Part shown: in pieces, positions 8,055 through 18,237 of the stretch | How positions within the stretch are numbered: the stretch's first letter is position 1 | Layout: the number at the start of each line of letters is the position of its first letter | DNA from: Gordonia soli NBRC 108243 | GTDB taxonomy: Bacteria; Actinomycetota; Actinomycetes; Mycobacteriales; Mycobacteriaceae | DNA length: 64,000 nt | Reading direction: 5' to 3' | Assembly: GCF_000334455.1 (NCBI RefSeq) | Contig: NZ_BANX01000003.1 | Coordinates: forward strand, 62,001-126,000 | Program-made: the position numbers and the translations under genes | The notes under the pieces: generated by a model | The model's database searches: none | Seen by the model: only the letters and a program-made list of their open reading frames with translations | What the model was told of the DNA's origin: nothing

Positions 8055-9230
8055 TCAGTAGACGGGAAGTGTCTTGTCGACCTGATTGGCCCAGGCGGTG
8101 ATGCCGCCCTGCAGGTGTGTGGCGTCGGCGAAACCGGCGCGCTTCAGTGCTGCGAGCGCCTCGGCCGACCGGATACCGGTCTTGCAGTAGAGCACCGTCG
8201 GGCGGTCGTGGGGCACCTGCGCCAGCCCCTCACCGGAGAGGATGTCGCCCTTGGGGACCAGCGTCGCGCCCTCGATCCGCACGATGTCCCACTCCACCGG
8301 CTCACGGACGTCGATCAGCGCGACCTTGGCACCGCGGTCGAGCTTCTCCTTGAGCTCCGATGCCGTGACGGTCGACCCCGACGCGGCTTCTGCGGCTTCG
8401 GTCGACACCACACCGCAGAACTCGTCGTAGTCGATGAGCTCGGTGATCTTCTCGCCCTCGGGATCCTTGCGGATCTTGATGGTGCGGTAGGTCATGTCCA
8501 GCGCGTCGTACACCATCAGCCTGCCCAACAGCGGCTCACCGATCCCGCAGATCAACTTGATGGCCTCGGTGCCCATGATCGACCCGATCGAGGCGCAGAG
8601 GATGCCGAGTACGCCGCCCTCGGCGCACGACGGCACCATGCCCGGCGGCGGCGCCTGCGGGTAGAGGTCGCGGTAGTTGAGGCCTCGACCGTCGGGGGCG
8701 TCCTCCCAGAACACCGACGCCTGGCCCTCGAAGCGGTAGATCGAACCCCACACATAGGGCTTGTGCGCGAGGACCGCGGCATCGTTGACCAGATACCGGG
8801 TCGCGAAGTTGTCGGTGCCGTCCAGGATCAGGTCGTACTGCGAGAACAGCTCGATCGCACCCTCGGGCTCGAGTCGCTGCTCGTGCAGGTTCACCTGCAC
8901 ATACGGGTTGATCTCCAGGATGCTGTCGCGCGCGCTCTCGCCCTTGGGCCGACCGACGTCGGAGCGCCCGTGGATCACCTGGCGCTGCAGATTGGACTCG
9001 TCCACCACGTCGAACTCGACGATGCCGATCGTGCCGACACCCGCGGCGGCCAGGTACAGGAGGGTCGGTGAGCCCAGACCGCCCGCACCGATCACCAGCA
9101 CCTTGGCGTTCTTCAAGCGCTTCTGTCCGTCCATCCCCACGTCGGGGATGATCAGGTGGCGGCTGTAGCGCGCCACCTCCTCGTTCGACAGATCACCCGC
9201 GGGCTCGACCAGCGGCGGCAATGACGACAC
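8055..9230 (-). CDS. moeZ: Adenylyltransferase/sulfurtransferase MoeZ
   Basis: The 391-residue product is a ThiF/E1-like adenylyltransferase (residues ~15-260; VLVIGAGGLGSPTLLYLAAAG nucleotide loop, DGTDNFATRYLVND) fused to a C-terminal rhodanese domain (~285-391) with active-site Cys in VLYCKTGIRS. MoeZ adenylates and thiocarboxylates small sulfur carriers such as MoaD2 and CysO, feeding molybdopterin and CysM-dependent cysteine synthesis. The start is a GTG at 9230 preceded by GGAGG four bases upstream. A GGAAT-N18-GTT promoter of SigH type lies 32-57 bp upstream. The order matches M. tuberculosis Rv3206c. Confidence 0.95.
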   Translation of the reverse strand: MSSLPPLVEPAGDLSNEEVARYSRHLIIPDVGMDGQKRLKNAKVLVIGAGGLGSPTLLYLAAAGVGTIGIVEFDVVDESNLQRQVIHGRSDVGRPKGESARDSILEINPYVQVNLHEQRLEPEGAIELFSQYDLILDGTDNFATRYLVNDAAVLAHKPYVWGSIYRFEGQASVFWEDAPDGRGLNYRDLYPQAPPPGMVPSCAEGGVLGILCASIGSIMGTEAIKLICGIGEPLLGRLMVYDALDMTYRTIKIRKDPEGEKITELIDYDEFCGVVSTEAAEAASGSTVTASELKEKLDRGAKVALIDVREPVEWDIVRIEGATLVPKGDILSGEGLAQVPHDRPTVLYCKTGIRSAEALAALKRAGFADATHLQGGITAWANQVDKTLPVY

Positions 9231-9261
9231 GATGCCTCCAGTTGTGTTGACTGCTCACCTC

Positions 9262-9287
9262 AACGATGCCCCCGGGTCGGACATTCC
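9262..9287 (-). promoter_or_regulatory. SigH/SigR-type promoter for moeZ
   Basis: On the minus strand the sequence reads GGAAT-N18-GTT (GGAA at 9287-9284, GTT at 9264-9262). This agrees with the thiol-oxidative-stress sigma consensus (GGAAY-N18-GTT; M. tuberculosis form GGGAAYA-N16-cGTT). The predicted start is about 7-8 bp downstream, giving a ~25-nt leader to the moeZ GTG. A sigH gene is in the same window. From recall, the M. tuberculosis orthologue of moeZ belongs to the SigH regulon. Confidence 0.7.
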
Positions 9288-9313
9288 GACCTCGCGGGCG
9301 CACGCCACCGGGG

Positions 9314-11211
<1,898 letters not shown>

Positions 11212-11232
11212 GACACGAGACCTCCCGAACAC

Positions 11233-11266
11233 ACGAACGGCCACCCCGGATGGGGTGGCCGTTCGT
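11233..11266. terminator. Bidirectional hairpin terminator between tetR and DUF3107 gene
   Basis: A perfect 15-bp stem (arms 11233-11247 and 11252-11266, GGAT loop) lies 22 bp after the TetR stop and 15 bp beyond the DUF3107 stop. The two genes converge, so one hairpin can end both transcripts. There is no long T tract, as is common in high-GC actinobacteria. Confidence 0.75.
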
Positions 11267-11280
11267 CTGTGTGGCGTCGG

Positions 11281-11511
11281 TCAGGAACCGAAGCCGACCT
11301 TGCGGTTCTCGCCGCCACCGACCTCGATGTAGGAGATCTTGGTGACCGGCACCAGGTACCGGCTCCCCTTGTCGTCCACCAGGGACAGCAACTGCTGCTT
11401 GCCACCGAGCGCGGCCTCGACCTCTGCGTAGACCTTGTCGCTGGTGAGCGTGGACTGAATGGACAGCTCGCGGTTGCTGTCGCTGATGCCGATCTTCACT
11501 TCGACGGACAT
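11281..11511 (-). CDS. DUF3107 family protein (TB9.4/Rv3208A-like)
   Basis: This small acidic protein of 76 residues begins MSVEVKIGISDSNRELSI and ends NRKVGFGS. It matches the actinobacterial DUF3107 family, whose M. tuberculosis member was named TB9.4. AGAAGG sits 6 nt upstream of the ATG at 11511 but directly abuts the alternative ATG at 11517, so 11511 is preferred. No catalytic motif is evident; YVAEVE-like beta and helix segments suggest a compact alpha/beta fold. Its function is unknown. Confidence 0.86.
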   Translation of the reverse strand: MSVEVKIGISDSNRELSIQSTLTSDKVYAEVEAALGGKQQLLSLVDDKGSRYLVPVTKISYIEVGGGENRKVGFGS

Positions 11512-11633
11512 GGCCATCCTTCTCTGATCACGTGCGGCGCCCGGTGCGCGGGACGCGCCACAGACGAACTCTCCGAACCAGGCTAGTTCAGCCGCCGAAC
11601 CGAGCGACACCGGCTCCGCTGAGAGCAGAACGC

Positions 11634-12332
11634 TCAGTCGTCGCCCGGATGGACCAGCCCGCGGTCGAACGCGTAGATGATGGCGGCCGCCCGGTCCCGC
11701 AGGTCGAGTTTGGTGAAGATGTGGTTCACGTGGGACTTCCCGGTGACCTCGGAGATCCGCAGCGCCACACCGATCTCGGCATTGGTCCGGCCGCGGGCCA
11801 TCAGCCGCAGCACGTCGGTCTCGCGATCGGTCAGACCACTCACGGTGGTGGTCGGGGTCCGATCCGGTGCCGATCGCCGGAAGCCGGAGAGCACCCGCGC
11901 GGTGACCGCCGGATCGAGGTAGGCGCCGTCCCGGACCACCGATCGGACCGCGAAGATCAACGATTCGGCCGACGAGTCCTTCAACACGAATCCGGCCGCC
12001 CCGGCCCGCAGCGCGGACGACAGCAACTTGTCGTCGTCGAAGGTGGTGAGCACGAGTACCGGCGGCGCATCGGTCAGGGTGCCGACCATCGCGGTCGCCG
12101 TGATGCCGTCGACCCGCCGCATCCGCAGGTCCATCACCACGATGTCCGGTTCACATGCGGCGACAGCTGCCACCACCTCGTCACCGTCACCGCATTCACC
12201 GACGATCGAGAATCCCTCGTCGATGTGCAGGATGCGCCGCAGGCCGGTTCGGATGAGCTCCTGGTCGTCGACCAGCAGGACGCGGATCGTGTCGGCCGCC
12301 GTCGGCGGGACCGTGCTGTCTGCTGCCGTCAT
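11634..12332 (-). CDS. NarL/LuxR-family response regulator
   Basis: The 232-residue product has a receiver domain with acidic pocket VDD (residues 22-23), phosphoacceptor Asp68 (IVVMDLRM) and conserved Lys (VLKDS). It also has a C-terminal LuxR helix-turn-helix (LTDRETDVLRLMARGRTNAEIG, SHVNHIFTKL). The ATG overlaps the sensor kinase stop by 4 bp, so the two form a cognate pair transcribed kinase first. Its targets are unknown; the divergent universal stress gene is the obvious candidate. Confidence 0.92.
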   Translation of the reverse strand: MTAADSTVPPTAADTIRVLLVDDQELIRTGLRRILHIDEGFSIVGECGDGDEVVAAVAACEPDIVVMDLRMRRVDGITATAMVGTLTDAPPVLVLTTFDDDKLLSSALRAGAAGFVLKDSSAESLIFAVRSVVRDGAYLDPAVTARVLSGFRRSAPDRTPTTTVSGLTDRETDVLRLMARGRTNAEIGVALRISEVTGKSHVNHIFTKLDLRDRAAAIIYAFDRGLVHPGDD

Positions 12333-13489
12333 GTACTCCCCTGTTCTGCCGGCACCCTGATCGGCAGCCTCGCGCGCACCGCCCAGGTGGCGCCGTCCCG
12401 CGCCGCCTCGAACGACCCTCCCAGCAGGGCTGCCCGCTGCCGCATGCCCTCGACCCCCGTGCCGTTCCCGGAATCGCTTCTGGGACTGGACCGGACGGGG
12501 TTGCGCACCGACACCTCCACCTGGTCGCCGACAGTGGTGAGCTGTATCGACGCGCGCAACACCCCGCCGTGTCGGACGACGTTGGTCAACGACTCCTGAG
12601 TGATCCGGTACAGCGCGGCACCGACCGGGGTGGACACCTCGGCCAGGTCCCCGACCGTCCGCAACGACACCGTCATCCCCGCCTTGCGGTGATCGCGAAC
12701 CAGCTCCGCGATGTCGCCGGCCCCGGGCGTCGGCGCATCCGACGACTGGTCGGAGCCCAGGACGTGCACGATGTGCCTGATCTCGGTCATCGCCTGTCTG
12801 CCTTGGCGTTCGGCATCGCCGAGGGCATCGATGGCGTCAGCGGTGTCGCGGCCGTGTTCGAGGACGTGCCGCGCGCCGGTCACGTTGAGCATGGTGATCG
12901 ACAACGAATGCGCCACGACGTCGTGGATCTCGCGGGCGATTCGCCGGCGCTCGTCACTGGCGGCCCGCTCGGCGCGTTCTTGCAACGTCCGTACCTGGTT
13001 CTGCGCCAGCCGTTTCTGGATGAGGACCATGTAACCGACCAGCCATCCGCAGGCCACCGCGAGGAGGTACACCGGTGCCGCCCGGAGGTGGTCACCCCAC
13101 CAGAACCCCCCGATGACGACCGCGCAGAGGACGGCGATCAGCACGCCGACGCGCAGCGTCTGCATGGCCGCGGCGATGGCGGTGACCAGGGCGAGTTGCA
13201 CCGGAGCGGCATCGGTCGCCACCGGGTCCATCAGGAAACAGACCGTGCTGACGATGCCGAGCACACACGGTGGAACCGATGCGGGGATCGTGAGGTCGAG
13301 GGCAAGGGAACCCAGAGCGGTGACGATCGCGGCGACCACCCACCACGAGGCCGAGAACGGATGGCGTTGCAGCGTCGCCACGACGGTGACGGCCGCGCTG
13401 GCCGCGAGCATCACCACCGGGTACAGCGGCGGATAGTCGCCGCCCGCCGCCTGCAGCCGGTCGAGCAGCACGGTGGTGATCCTGGTCAC
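12329..13489 (-). CDS. NarL-type sensor histidine kinase (HisKA_3)
   Basis: The product of ~386 residues is read from a GTG at 13489 (VTRITTVLLDRLQAAGGDYPP). An N-terminal block of about six hydrophobic segments (residues ~20-170) forms the membrane sensor. A dimerisation/phosphoacceptor helix follows with RRRIAREIHDVVAHSLSITM, and a short C-terminal HATPase (QESLTNVVRHG, GTGVEGMRQRAALLGGS). An in-frame extension to 13894 overlaps the divergent usp coding region and is rejected. No extracytoplasmic sensor domain is present, so the signal is probably membrane-borne or sensed through the TM bundle. Confidence 0.88.
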   Translation of the reverse strand: MTRITTVLLDRLQAAGGDYPPLYPVVMLAASAAVTVVATLQRHPFSASWWVVAAIVTALGSLALDLTIPASVPPCVLGIVSTVCFLMDPVATDAAPVQLALVTAIAAAMQTLRVGVLIAVLCAVVIGGFWWGDHLRAAPVYLLAVACGWLVGYMVLIQKRLAQNQVRTLQERAERAASDERRRIAREIHDVVAHSLSITMLNVTGARHVLEHGRDTADAIDALGDAERQGRQAMTEIRHIVHVLGSDQSSDAPTPGAGDIAELVRDHRKAGMTVSLRTVGDLAEVSTPVGAALYRITQESLTNVVRHGGVLRASIQLTTVGDQVEVSVRNPVRSSPRSDSGNGTGVEGMRQRAALLGGSFEAARDGATWAVRARLPIRVPAEQGST

Positions 13490-13664
13490 CCGGACAAGGA
13501 TAGGCGCATTCGCACCGAATCCATCGACCCCGCGTAGGAGTTCGGTGTCCACCCCGGGGTGGAGGCGATGTCCGTCTCCGGCATGGAGATCCGCGCTGAC
13601 GCGCGACCTAGCGTCGGAGATGCCGGGGAACGCCCCCGGCACCGGACACGAGGCAGGTGGGGCC

Positions 13665-14252
13665 ATGCGTATCGAGGAGCTCCTGGGCGGACAGCACGCG
13701 GTGGCGGTCACGGGGATCGACCGGCCATCCGGAAGTGGTCCGATCATCCTGGGATACAACGGAAGTGACGCCTCGATGGCCGCGATCGAGGCGACGGCGC
13801 GGCTGGCCGGCCGGGGCGCCGAGGTGGCCGTGGTCTCGGCGGTGGTGCGTCGTGGCAGCCGGCCGCAGCCGACGCCCCTGCACGACGTCCTCAAAGCGGA
13901 GGCGTATCTACTGTCGGATCATGCCGCGGTCGGCGAATTGGTCCGGAGGGGGCGGGAGACGGCGGTCGCACACGGCCTCCGGCCGCTCGAGCCGATCATC
14001 GCCGAGGGGGATCCGGTGCGTGCACTGGTCGGCGCCGTACGCGACCTGGGTGCATCGACGGTGGTGATCGGTCGCCCCGACGATCCGGGCCGTCGGGTAC
14101 CGGGACCGCTGGCGCGTGCGCTGCGACGACACCTCCCCGACGATGTCGACATCGTCGCCACCGACGGTCGTCGGCACGTGCAGATACTGCGCGGCCGAGC
14201 GGTCCGGTCGGCGCGCGGTACCGCGCTACCGCGTCTGGGCACCGCGCACTAG
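13665..14252 (+). CDS. Universal stress protein (UspA) family protein
   Basis: The ATG at 13665 is preceded by AGGCAGGTGGGG. The 195-residue product has one Usp domain (PIILGYNGSDASMAAIEATARLA; VRDLGASTVVIGRPDD) with a basic C-terminal tail. The classical ATP-binding G-x2-G-x9-G-S/T signature is not clearly complete, so nucleotide binding is uncertain. It is divergent from the kinase/regulator pair with 175 bp between, which suggests control by that system. M. tuberculosis couples DosR to Usp genes, but this pair is not assignable to DosRS. Confidence 0.8.
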   Translation: MRIEELLGGQHAVAVTGIDRPSGSGPIILGYNGSDASMAAIEATARLAGRGAEVAVVSAVVRRGSRPQPTPLHDVLKAEAYLLSDHAAVGELVRRGRETAVAHGLRPLEPIIAEGDPVRALVGAVRDLGASTVVIGRPDDPGRRVPGPLARALRRHLPDDVDIVATDGRRHVQILRGRAVRSARGTALPRLGTAH

Positions 14253-14276
14253 CAAGGGTCGCGGTCCGGCAAGGGT

Positions 14277-14987
14277 TCAGCCGAGGCCCAGATCCGACAT
14301 CCGGGTGGCGTGCAGTTCGGCCACGGCATCGAAGAACTTGGCGACGCCCTGCAGCGAGGTGGCCCCCTCGAACAGCAGGTCGGTGACCTCCTCTTCTGCG
14401 GCCAGCACCCACTGTGCGTGGGTGATCGCCTCGCCCAGCAGTCGGCGGCCCCACAGCGTGAGCGGGGACTTGAGGGACGGGTCGGCCGCAACCGCTGCGC
14501 GCACCTGCTCCCGGGCGAAGGCCGAACTGCCCGTCTGCGACATCACCTCGGCCACCACCGCCTGCGCGGATTCCGGCAGCGCACCCGCCAGTTCGCTGTA
14601 GAAGTCCGATGCCAGACCGTCGCCGACATAGGCTTTGACCAGCGCTTCGTACCAGGTCTTCGGAGTTGTCGCCCGGTGGTACTGATCGAACACCGAGCGG
14701 TATCGGGTGACCGCGTCGGCGACGTCGATGTCGGTGCCCTCGAGCCGTGCGGCCAGGTGGTCGAAGTGCTGGATCTCCGAGGCGGCCATCCGCGCGATGG
14801 CGATGCCGCTGGGCACGTCCGGCGCCATCCGCGACTCGTCGATGAGGCGGTAGAACGCGGCGTACTCACCGGCCAGCAGCACTGCGAAGAGCTTCGCGAT
14901 CGCCGGGTCCTCGGCGCCCTGCGACACACCGTCTCCGACGGTCGGCGAGTGTGACGAGGGTCCGGACACGGGGGCTCCAGAGGACAT
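14277..14987 (-). CDS. Ferritin-like (MiaE-like) domain protein (Rv3210c-like)
   Basis: The 236-residue, mostly helical product has glutamate/histidine motifs placed as in ferritin-like diiron proteins: LAGEYAAFYRLIDE, ASEIQHFDHLAARLEG (ExxH) and ITHAQWVLAAEEEVTD. The family includes tRNA hydroxylase MiaE-like proteins, but tRNA substrate use is not established for the actinobacterial branch. The start at 14987 follows the sequence after a low-complexity upstream stretch; no clear ribosome binding site precedes it, so translation may be leaderless. Divergent from the DEAD-box helicase, as Rv3210c is from Rv3211. Confidence 0.8.
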   Translation of the reverse strand: MSSGAPVSGPSSHSPTVGDGVSQGAEDPAIAKLFAVLLAGEYAAFYRLIDESRMAPDVPSGIAIARMAASEIQHFDHLAARLEGTDIDVADAVTRYRSVFDQYHRATTPKTWYEALVKAYVGDGLASDFYSELAGALPESAQAVVAEVMSQTGSSAFAREQVRAAVAADPSLKSPLTLWGRRLLGEAITHAQWVLAAEEEVTDLLFEGATSLQGVAKFFDAVAELHATRMSDLGLG

Positions 14988-15265
14988 GGAGGAGATGGTA
15001 GGCGTGGCCGAGATGTTCACCAAGTACACTCGGCACCGGTGTACTGACGCGCACGTGACATTTCGGTGGACGGCCCGGCATCGACAACGTGCCTGCCGAC
15101 CCACGAGCGCCGACACCGGGCACTGTGCGCGCACAACCGAGCCACCTGCGGGAACCTCCCCGCCCGACGACCGGGCGGCGTCCCGGGTCACGCGAACCGA
15201 TCGCGGTCGACTGGTGAGCCATTCCGTGCGTGCGGGACACAATCGGAAAGGCAACAACCCCCACG

Positions 15266-16900
15266 ATGACCGAATCAGACGTGAAGACGACGATCGTCGA
15301 CGAGACCCACACCGCCCCGACGTTCGCCGAACTGGGCGTGGACGACCGGATCGTCAGCGCGCTCGCCGACGACGGCAAGACCCACACCTTCGCCATCCAG
15401 GAACTCACCCTCCCGCTGGCACTCGGTGGTGACGATCTCATCGGCCAGGCCCGCACCGGCATGGGCAAGACCTATGGCTTCGGCCTGCCGCTGCTGCACC
15501 GCATCGCCAACGCCGAGGCGACCGGGGTCCGGCCCCTCGACGGCACACCGCGCGCGCTCGTCATCGTCCCCACCCGTGAGCTGTGCGTGCAGGTGACCGG
15601 CGATCTCAAGGTCGCGGCCGAGAAGCTCGAGGTGACCCTCGCCGACGGCAGCACCCGACCGCTGCGACTCACCTCGATCTACGGTGGCCGTCCGTACGAG
15701 TCCCAGATCAAGGACCTGCAGAACGGCATCGACGTGGTCGTCGGCACCCCCGGCCGCCTCCTGGACCTGGCCCAGCAGGGCCACCTGGTCCTGGGCAAGG
15801 TCGCCGTGCTCGTCCTCGACGAGGCCGACGAAATGCTCGACCTGGGCTTTCTGCCCGACATCGAGCGCATCATGTCGGCGCTGCCCACCCCGCGTCAGAC
15901 GATGCTGTTCTCGGCCACCATGCCGGGACCGATCGTCACCCTTGCGCGCACCTTCCTGCACCGGCCGACGCACATCCGCGCCGAGCACGCGAACGACTCC
16001 GCGATCCACGACCGCACCACGCAGTACGTGTACCGCGCGCACGCCCTCGACAAGGCCGAACTCACCGCCCGCATCCTGCAGGCCGAGGGTCGCGGCGCGA
16101 CCATGATCTTCACCCGCACCAAGCGAACCGCCCAGAAGGTCGCCGACGACCTCGCCGAGCGTGGCTTCAAGGTCGGCGCGGTGCACGGCGACCTCGGTCA
16201 GGTGGCCCGCGAGAAGGCCCTGAAGAGTTTCCGTACGGGTGCCATCGACGTCCTCGTCGCCACCGACGTCGCTGCGCGCGGCATCGACATCGACGACGTC
16301 ACCCACGTCATCAACTACCAGTGCCCCGAGGACGACAAGACCTATGTGCACCGCATCGGCCGGACCGGGCGAGCGGGCCGGACCGGTATCGCGATCACGT
16401 TCGTGGACTGGGACGAGCTGCATCGCTGGGAACTGATCAACTCGGCGTTGGGGCTCGACAAGCCGGAGCCGGTCGAGACCTACTCGACGTCCGAGCACCT
16501 GCAGGAGGAGCTCGGCATCCCCGCCGACGCCACCGGCCGTATCGCACCGCCGGCACGTCCGGAGGGTGAGAAGGTCGAGCGTCGCTCCCGCGAGGACCGC
16601 CCGAAGTCCAACCGCACCCGTCGCCGTACCCGTGGCGGCAAGAACTCGGGTGGCGGCGATGCATCGGGCCCACCGAAGTCCACCGACAAGCCCGACGTCA
16701 AGGACGGCGCCGCCTCCGCGGATGCGACGTCGAACGCCTCGACCGACGAGTCCACTTCCGGCGAGGGGGCATCGAAGCCACGTCGTCGGCGACGCCGTCG
16801 TGGTGGTTCCGGTCGGGGTGGTGCCGGGCACGGCGGCGCAGCCGGCCACGGTTCCGAGCAGCCGACCGCCGACACCGCCGCCGGACCGAACGCCGACTGA
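15266..16900 (+). CDS. DEAD-box ATP-dependent RNA helicase (RhlE-like, Rv3211-like)
   Basis: All core motifs of the 544-residue product are visible in order: Q-motif (FAIQELTLPLAL), motif I ARTGMGKT, Ia PTRELC, TPGRLLD, DEAD box in LDEADEMLDLG, SAT, ARGIDIDDV and HRIGRTGRAGRTG. The last ~120 residues are low-complexity and basic (RSREDRPKSNRTRRRTRGG, RRRRRRGGSGRGG), an RNA-binding tail. It unwinds or remodels RNA using ATP in the cytoplasm; roles in mRNA turnover or ribosome assembly are family knowledge. GGAAAGG lies about 15 nt upstream of the ATG. The next gene follows after 54 bp on the same strand. Confidence 0.95.
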   Translation: MTESDVKTTIVDETHTAPTFAELGVDDRIVSALADDGKTHTFAIQELTLPLALGGDDLIGQARTGMGKTYGFGLPLLHRIANAEATGVRPLDGTPRALVIVPTRELCVQVTGDLKVAAEKLEVTLADGSTRPLRLTSIYGGRPYESQIKDLQNGIDVVVGTPGRLLDLAQQGHLVLGKVAVLVLDEADEMLDLGFLPDIERIMSALPTPRQTMLFSATMPGPIVTLARTFLHRPTHIRAEHANDSAIHDRTTQYVYRAHALDKAELTARILQAEGRGATMIFTRTKRTAQKVADDLAERGFKVGAVHGDLGQVAREKALKSFRTGAIDVLVATDVAARGIDIDDVTHVINYQCPEDDKTYVHRIGRTGRAGRTGIAITFVDWDELHRWELINSALGLDKPEPVETYSTSEHLQEELGIPADATGRIAPPARPEGEKVERRSREDRPKSNRTRRRTRGGKNSGGGDASGPPKSTDKPDVKDGAASADATSNASTDESTSGEGASKPRRRRRRRGGSGRGGAGHGGAAGHGSEQPTADTAAGPNAD

Positions 16901-16954
16901 TCCTCGGCGACAGTCGGCCCACACCCCGTGTCCCCTGAGATGATCGGGTAGTCG

Positions 16955-18223
16955 ATGCCCCGCATCCGTCCCGAACGGCGCACCCGGCTCGATCTCGTCA
17001 TCAGCCTCGCCATCGTCATCGCGGTCGCGGTGGTCGGCGTCCTGGTGTGGTTCGAGAGTCCGGCTCGTCGCACCGTCAGCACGCCCGCCGCCCAGGCCGC
17101 CCCCGACGTCGACGTCGCCGGATCCGTACCGACGACCTTCGTCCCGGCGTGGCAGGCACACTCACCGCTCACCCACGTTCCCGCCGTGGGGCGTTCGGTG
17201 GTCGTCACCGGTGACGGCGGGACCGTCACCGGCCACGACCCGGCGACCGGACGCGAGATCTGGACCTATCGCCGCGATTTACCGTTGTGCGCGCTGGCTG
17301 CCGCTTGGCCGGCGACCGCGGACGACACGCTCGCGGTCTATCGCAACTCGCGTGGCTGCGGAGAGGTGACCGCACTGCAGGGTGACGACGGCATGCGCGT
17401 CGGCACGCGGAGCTCGGAGGCCGACCACGACGTCGACATCGTCACCGACAGCGGATACGTGTTGTCGCAGGGAGCGACCCGATTGGAGACCTGGGGCTCG
17501 AACCTGGTGCGCGGCATCGAATACGGGCGGGTGGAGGCCCCGGTGAAACCGGGGGTGCAGCCCGGTCGCACCGACTGTCGCCTGCTGTCCACCGGACTCG
17601 GCGGTGACCGGGTGGCAGTCGTCGAGCGGTGCGCAGGCGATGCGGGGTACCGACTGACCGTCCTCGGCGCCGTGCTCGACAAGGACGAGAAGGTCCAGCA
17701 ATACGGCTCCTCCCTGATCACCTCGACCGCCGACGGTCCGCCGCCGCGCGTGGTGGCGGTCACCAACTCGGCGATCGCCGTGTACGACGGCGGCACCGAC
17801 GTCGACGCGATCACCGGCGCACGCGGACGTCCGGCCATCCGCCAGTACTCCCTCGACGGTGCCCCGACCGCCACCAACACAGTGGACGGCCCGGCCGGCG
17901 CGCCGGCCGACAGCTTCCCCCTGACCAAGGACGGCCTGACCTCGTTCTTCACCGGCCGCGCCACCGTGGTCCTCGATGCCGCGTCCGCACGGCCCGTCTA
18001 TCAGGTCCCCGACACCCTCGGCCCGGGTGAGGTGATGGCCGGACAGCTGTTGCTGCCCAGCCGATCCGGGATCAGCGTGCGCGACTCGGCCACCGGCCGC
18101 GAGGTGCGCGCCATCGCGGTCCCGCGCGAAGGTGTCGGCGACACCACGGTGAGCCTGCGCGTGATCGGCCGGCTCGTCGTCCAGCAGTGGGGCCCGACGG
18201 TCCAGACGCTCCGCGGCGACTGA
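16955..18223 (+). CDS. PQQ/beta-propeller-like membrane-anchored protein (Rv3212-like)
   Basis: The 422-residue product has a signal-anchor at residues ~8-32 (LVISLAIVIAVAVVGVLVWF) and then an extracytoplasmic domain. That domain has repeated blades of the quinoprotein/PQQ-like type: VVVTGDGGTVTGHDPATGREIWTYRRDLP, and GISVRDSATGREVRAIAVPREG. Paired cysteines (CALAAAW with GCGEV; DCRLLS with ERCAGDAG) suggest disulphides. It may be cotranscribed with the helicase. No catalytic residues are recognised; its role is unknown, possibly in cell-envelope assembly like other blade proteins. Confidence 0.8.
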   Translation: MPRIRPERRTRLDLVISLAIVIAVAVVGVLVWFESPARRTVSTPAAQAAPDVDVAGSVPTTFVPAWQAHSPLTHVPAVGRSVVVTGDGGTVTGHDPATGREIWTYRRDLPLCALAAAWPATADDTLAVYRNSRGCGEVTALQGDDGMRVGTRSSEADHDVDIVTDSGYVLSQGATRLETWGSNLVRGIEYGRVEAPVKPGVQPGRTDCRLLSTGLGGDRVAVVERCAGDAGYRLTVLGAVLDKDEKVQQYGSSLITSTADGPPPRVVAVTNSAIAVYDGGTDVDAITGARGRPAIRQYSLDGAPTATNTVDGPAGAPADSFPLTKDGLTSFFTGRATVVLDAASARPVYQVPDTLGPGEVMAGQLLLPSRSGISVRDSATGREVRAIAVPREGVGDTTVSLRVIGRLVVQQWGPTVQTLRGD

Positions 18224-18237
18224 GAACTCCCCGCGCG

